Origin: Haloferacaceae archaeon
GTDB lineage: Archaea > Halobacteriota > Halobacteria > Halobacteriales > Haloferacaceae
Length of the DNA stretch: 5,070 nucleotides
Reading direction: 5' to 3'
Assembly (NCBI GenBank): GCA_018609965.1
Contig: JAHENP010000055.1
Coordinates: 1 to 5,070 of the forward strand
Part shown: positions 4,573 through 5,070 of the stretch, piece after piece
How the letters are laid out: every line of letters starts with the position of its first letter
Position numbering within the stretch: the stretch's first letter is position 1
Position numbers and translations under genes: made by a program
Notes under the pieces: model-generated
Told to the model about the DNA's origin: nothing
Database searches by the model: none
What the model saw: the letters and a program-made list of their open reading frames with translations, nothing else

Positions 4573-5070
4573 GTGATCGAGGGAGTGGTGCTGGATGTCG
4601 ACGGAACAGTCGTACGGGGCGACGAGCCGTTGCCGGGTGCGGTGGCGGCAGTCGAACGGCTCCGGGAGGCCGGACTGGAGATCGTGTTCTGTTCGAACAA
4701 CCCGACAGCGGCGGCGCCGGCGTACGTCGACCGGCTCTCCGGCGCGGGGTTCAATCCGACAGCCGCGGAGATCGTCACGGCGGCGACCGCGACGGCGGCG
4801 TATCTCCGTGAGCATCACACCGGCGAGTCGGTGTACGTGTTCGGTGAGGAGAGCGTCAAGGCGCGGCTCCGCGAGCAGACACAGCTGTCCTTCGAGTCGT
4901 CGCCCGCGCCGGCGTCGGTGGTGGTGGCGGCGATCGACTACGGGTTCGGCTACGAGGAGATGCGCCGGGCGATCCGGGAAGTAGACGAGCAGACGGCATT
5001 CGTCGGGACGGACCCGGACCCGGTGATCCCGACCGACGACGGCCCCGCGCCGGGGTCGGGGGCGATTGTC
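4573..5070 (+). CDS. HAD-IIA family phosphatase (NagD-like), C-terminus beyond the window
   Basis: From GTG 4573 the frame is open for 166 codons to the window end. Motif I is VVLDVDGTV with nucleophile Asp8 and acid/base Asp10. Motif II is FCSNNPT with Ser41-Asn42-Asn43. The cap region then follows, with an AAIDYGFGYEEM segment (119-130) and GTDPDPVIPTDDG...PGSGAIV (145-166). These are the family's standard landmarks and place the cap between motifs II and III, as in subclass IIA. The motif III Lys and the motif IV acidic residues lie beyond the window. The family dephosphorylates small cytoplasmic phosphate esters such as phosphoglycolate, pyridoxal phosphate, nucleotide or sugar phosphates, and 4-nitrophenyl phosphate in vitro; the true substrate cannot be read here. 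The frame is open upstream through the tandem repeat, but HAD enzymes begin almost at motif I, so GTG 4573 is preferred. A clear TATA box is not visible. It is divergent from gch3. Confidence 0.94.
   Translation, partial: MIEGVVLDVDGTVVRGDEPLPGAVAAVERLREAGLEIVFCSNNPTAAAPAYVDRLSGAGFNPTAAEIVTAATATAAYLREHHTGESVYVFGEESVKARLREQTQLSFESSPAPASVVVAAIDYGFGYEEMRRAIREVDEQTAFVGTDPDPVIPTDDGPAPGSGAIV

Overview
The window looks like a 5-kb piece of a haloarchaeal (class Halobacteria) chromosome. It is GC-rich with GC-heavy third codon positions. The encoded proteins are rich in Asp and Glu. Two genes have AT-rich TATA-like boxes about 25-30 bases before start codons that lack ribosome binding sites, as expected for leaderless or short-leader archaeal transcripts. 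The gene content fits too: an archaeal-type GTP cyclohydrolase III, an archaeal type IV pilin-like protein, and a Thr-rich lipoprotein of a haloarchaeal kind. No RNA gene, transposase, integrase or CRISPR array was seen.

Layout. On the minus strand at the left edge, a small two-helix membrane protein (324-605) is followed by the N-terminal part of a lipoprotein (1-255, running off the window); they may be co-transcribed. From 606 to 1029 there is no confident gene. This stretch holds a G/T-rich degenerate 34-base tandem repeat (616-717), a probably broken lipoprotein-like reading frame on the minus strand (724-944), and an inverted repeat at the promoter of the next gene. A stand-alone CheY-like receiver protein (1030-1383, plus) then converges with an aldehyde dehydrogenase (1532-3058, minus). 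The 148 bases between them hold a bulged hairpin and a 20-base direct repeat.

The aldehyde dehydrogenase is divergent from a type IV pilin-like gene (3239-3655, plus). Their shared 180-base promoter region has a TATA-like box for each gene and a perfect 7+7 dyad between them. The pilin gene converges with GTP cyclohydrolase III (3687-4439, minus). That gene is in turn divergent from a HAD-IIA phosphatase (4573 to the window end, plus). The spacer between these last two carries two copies of a 27-base tandem repeat.

How the genes work together. Most are single-gene units with alternating orientation, so no pathway is shared across the window. The one suggestive pair is GTP cyclohydrolase III, the first step of archaeal riboflavin/F420 synthesis, with a divergent HAD phosphatase; that route needs a phosphatase. 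This link is inferred from position only. Nothing here amounts to a clear new defence or mobile system. The observations most worth a second look are the small repeats, the dyad in the aldehyde dehydrogenase/pilin promoter region and the possible broken lipoprotein.
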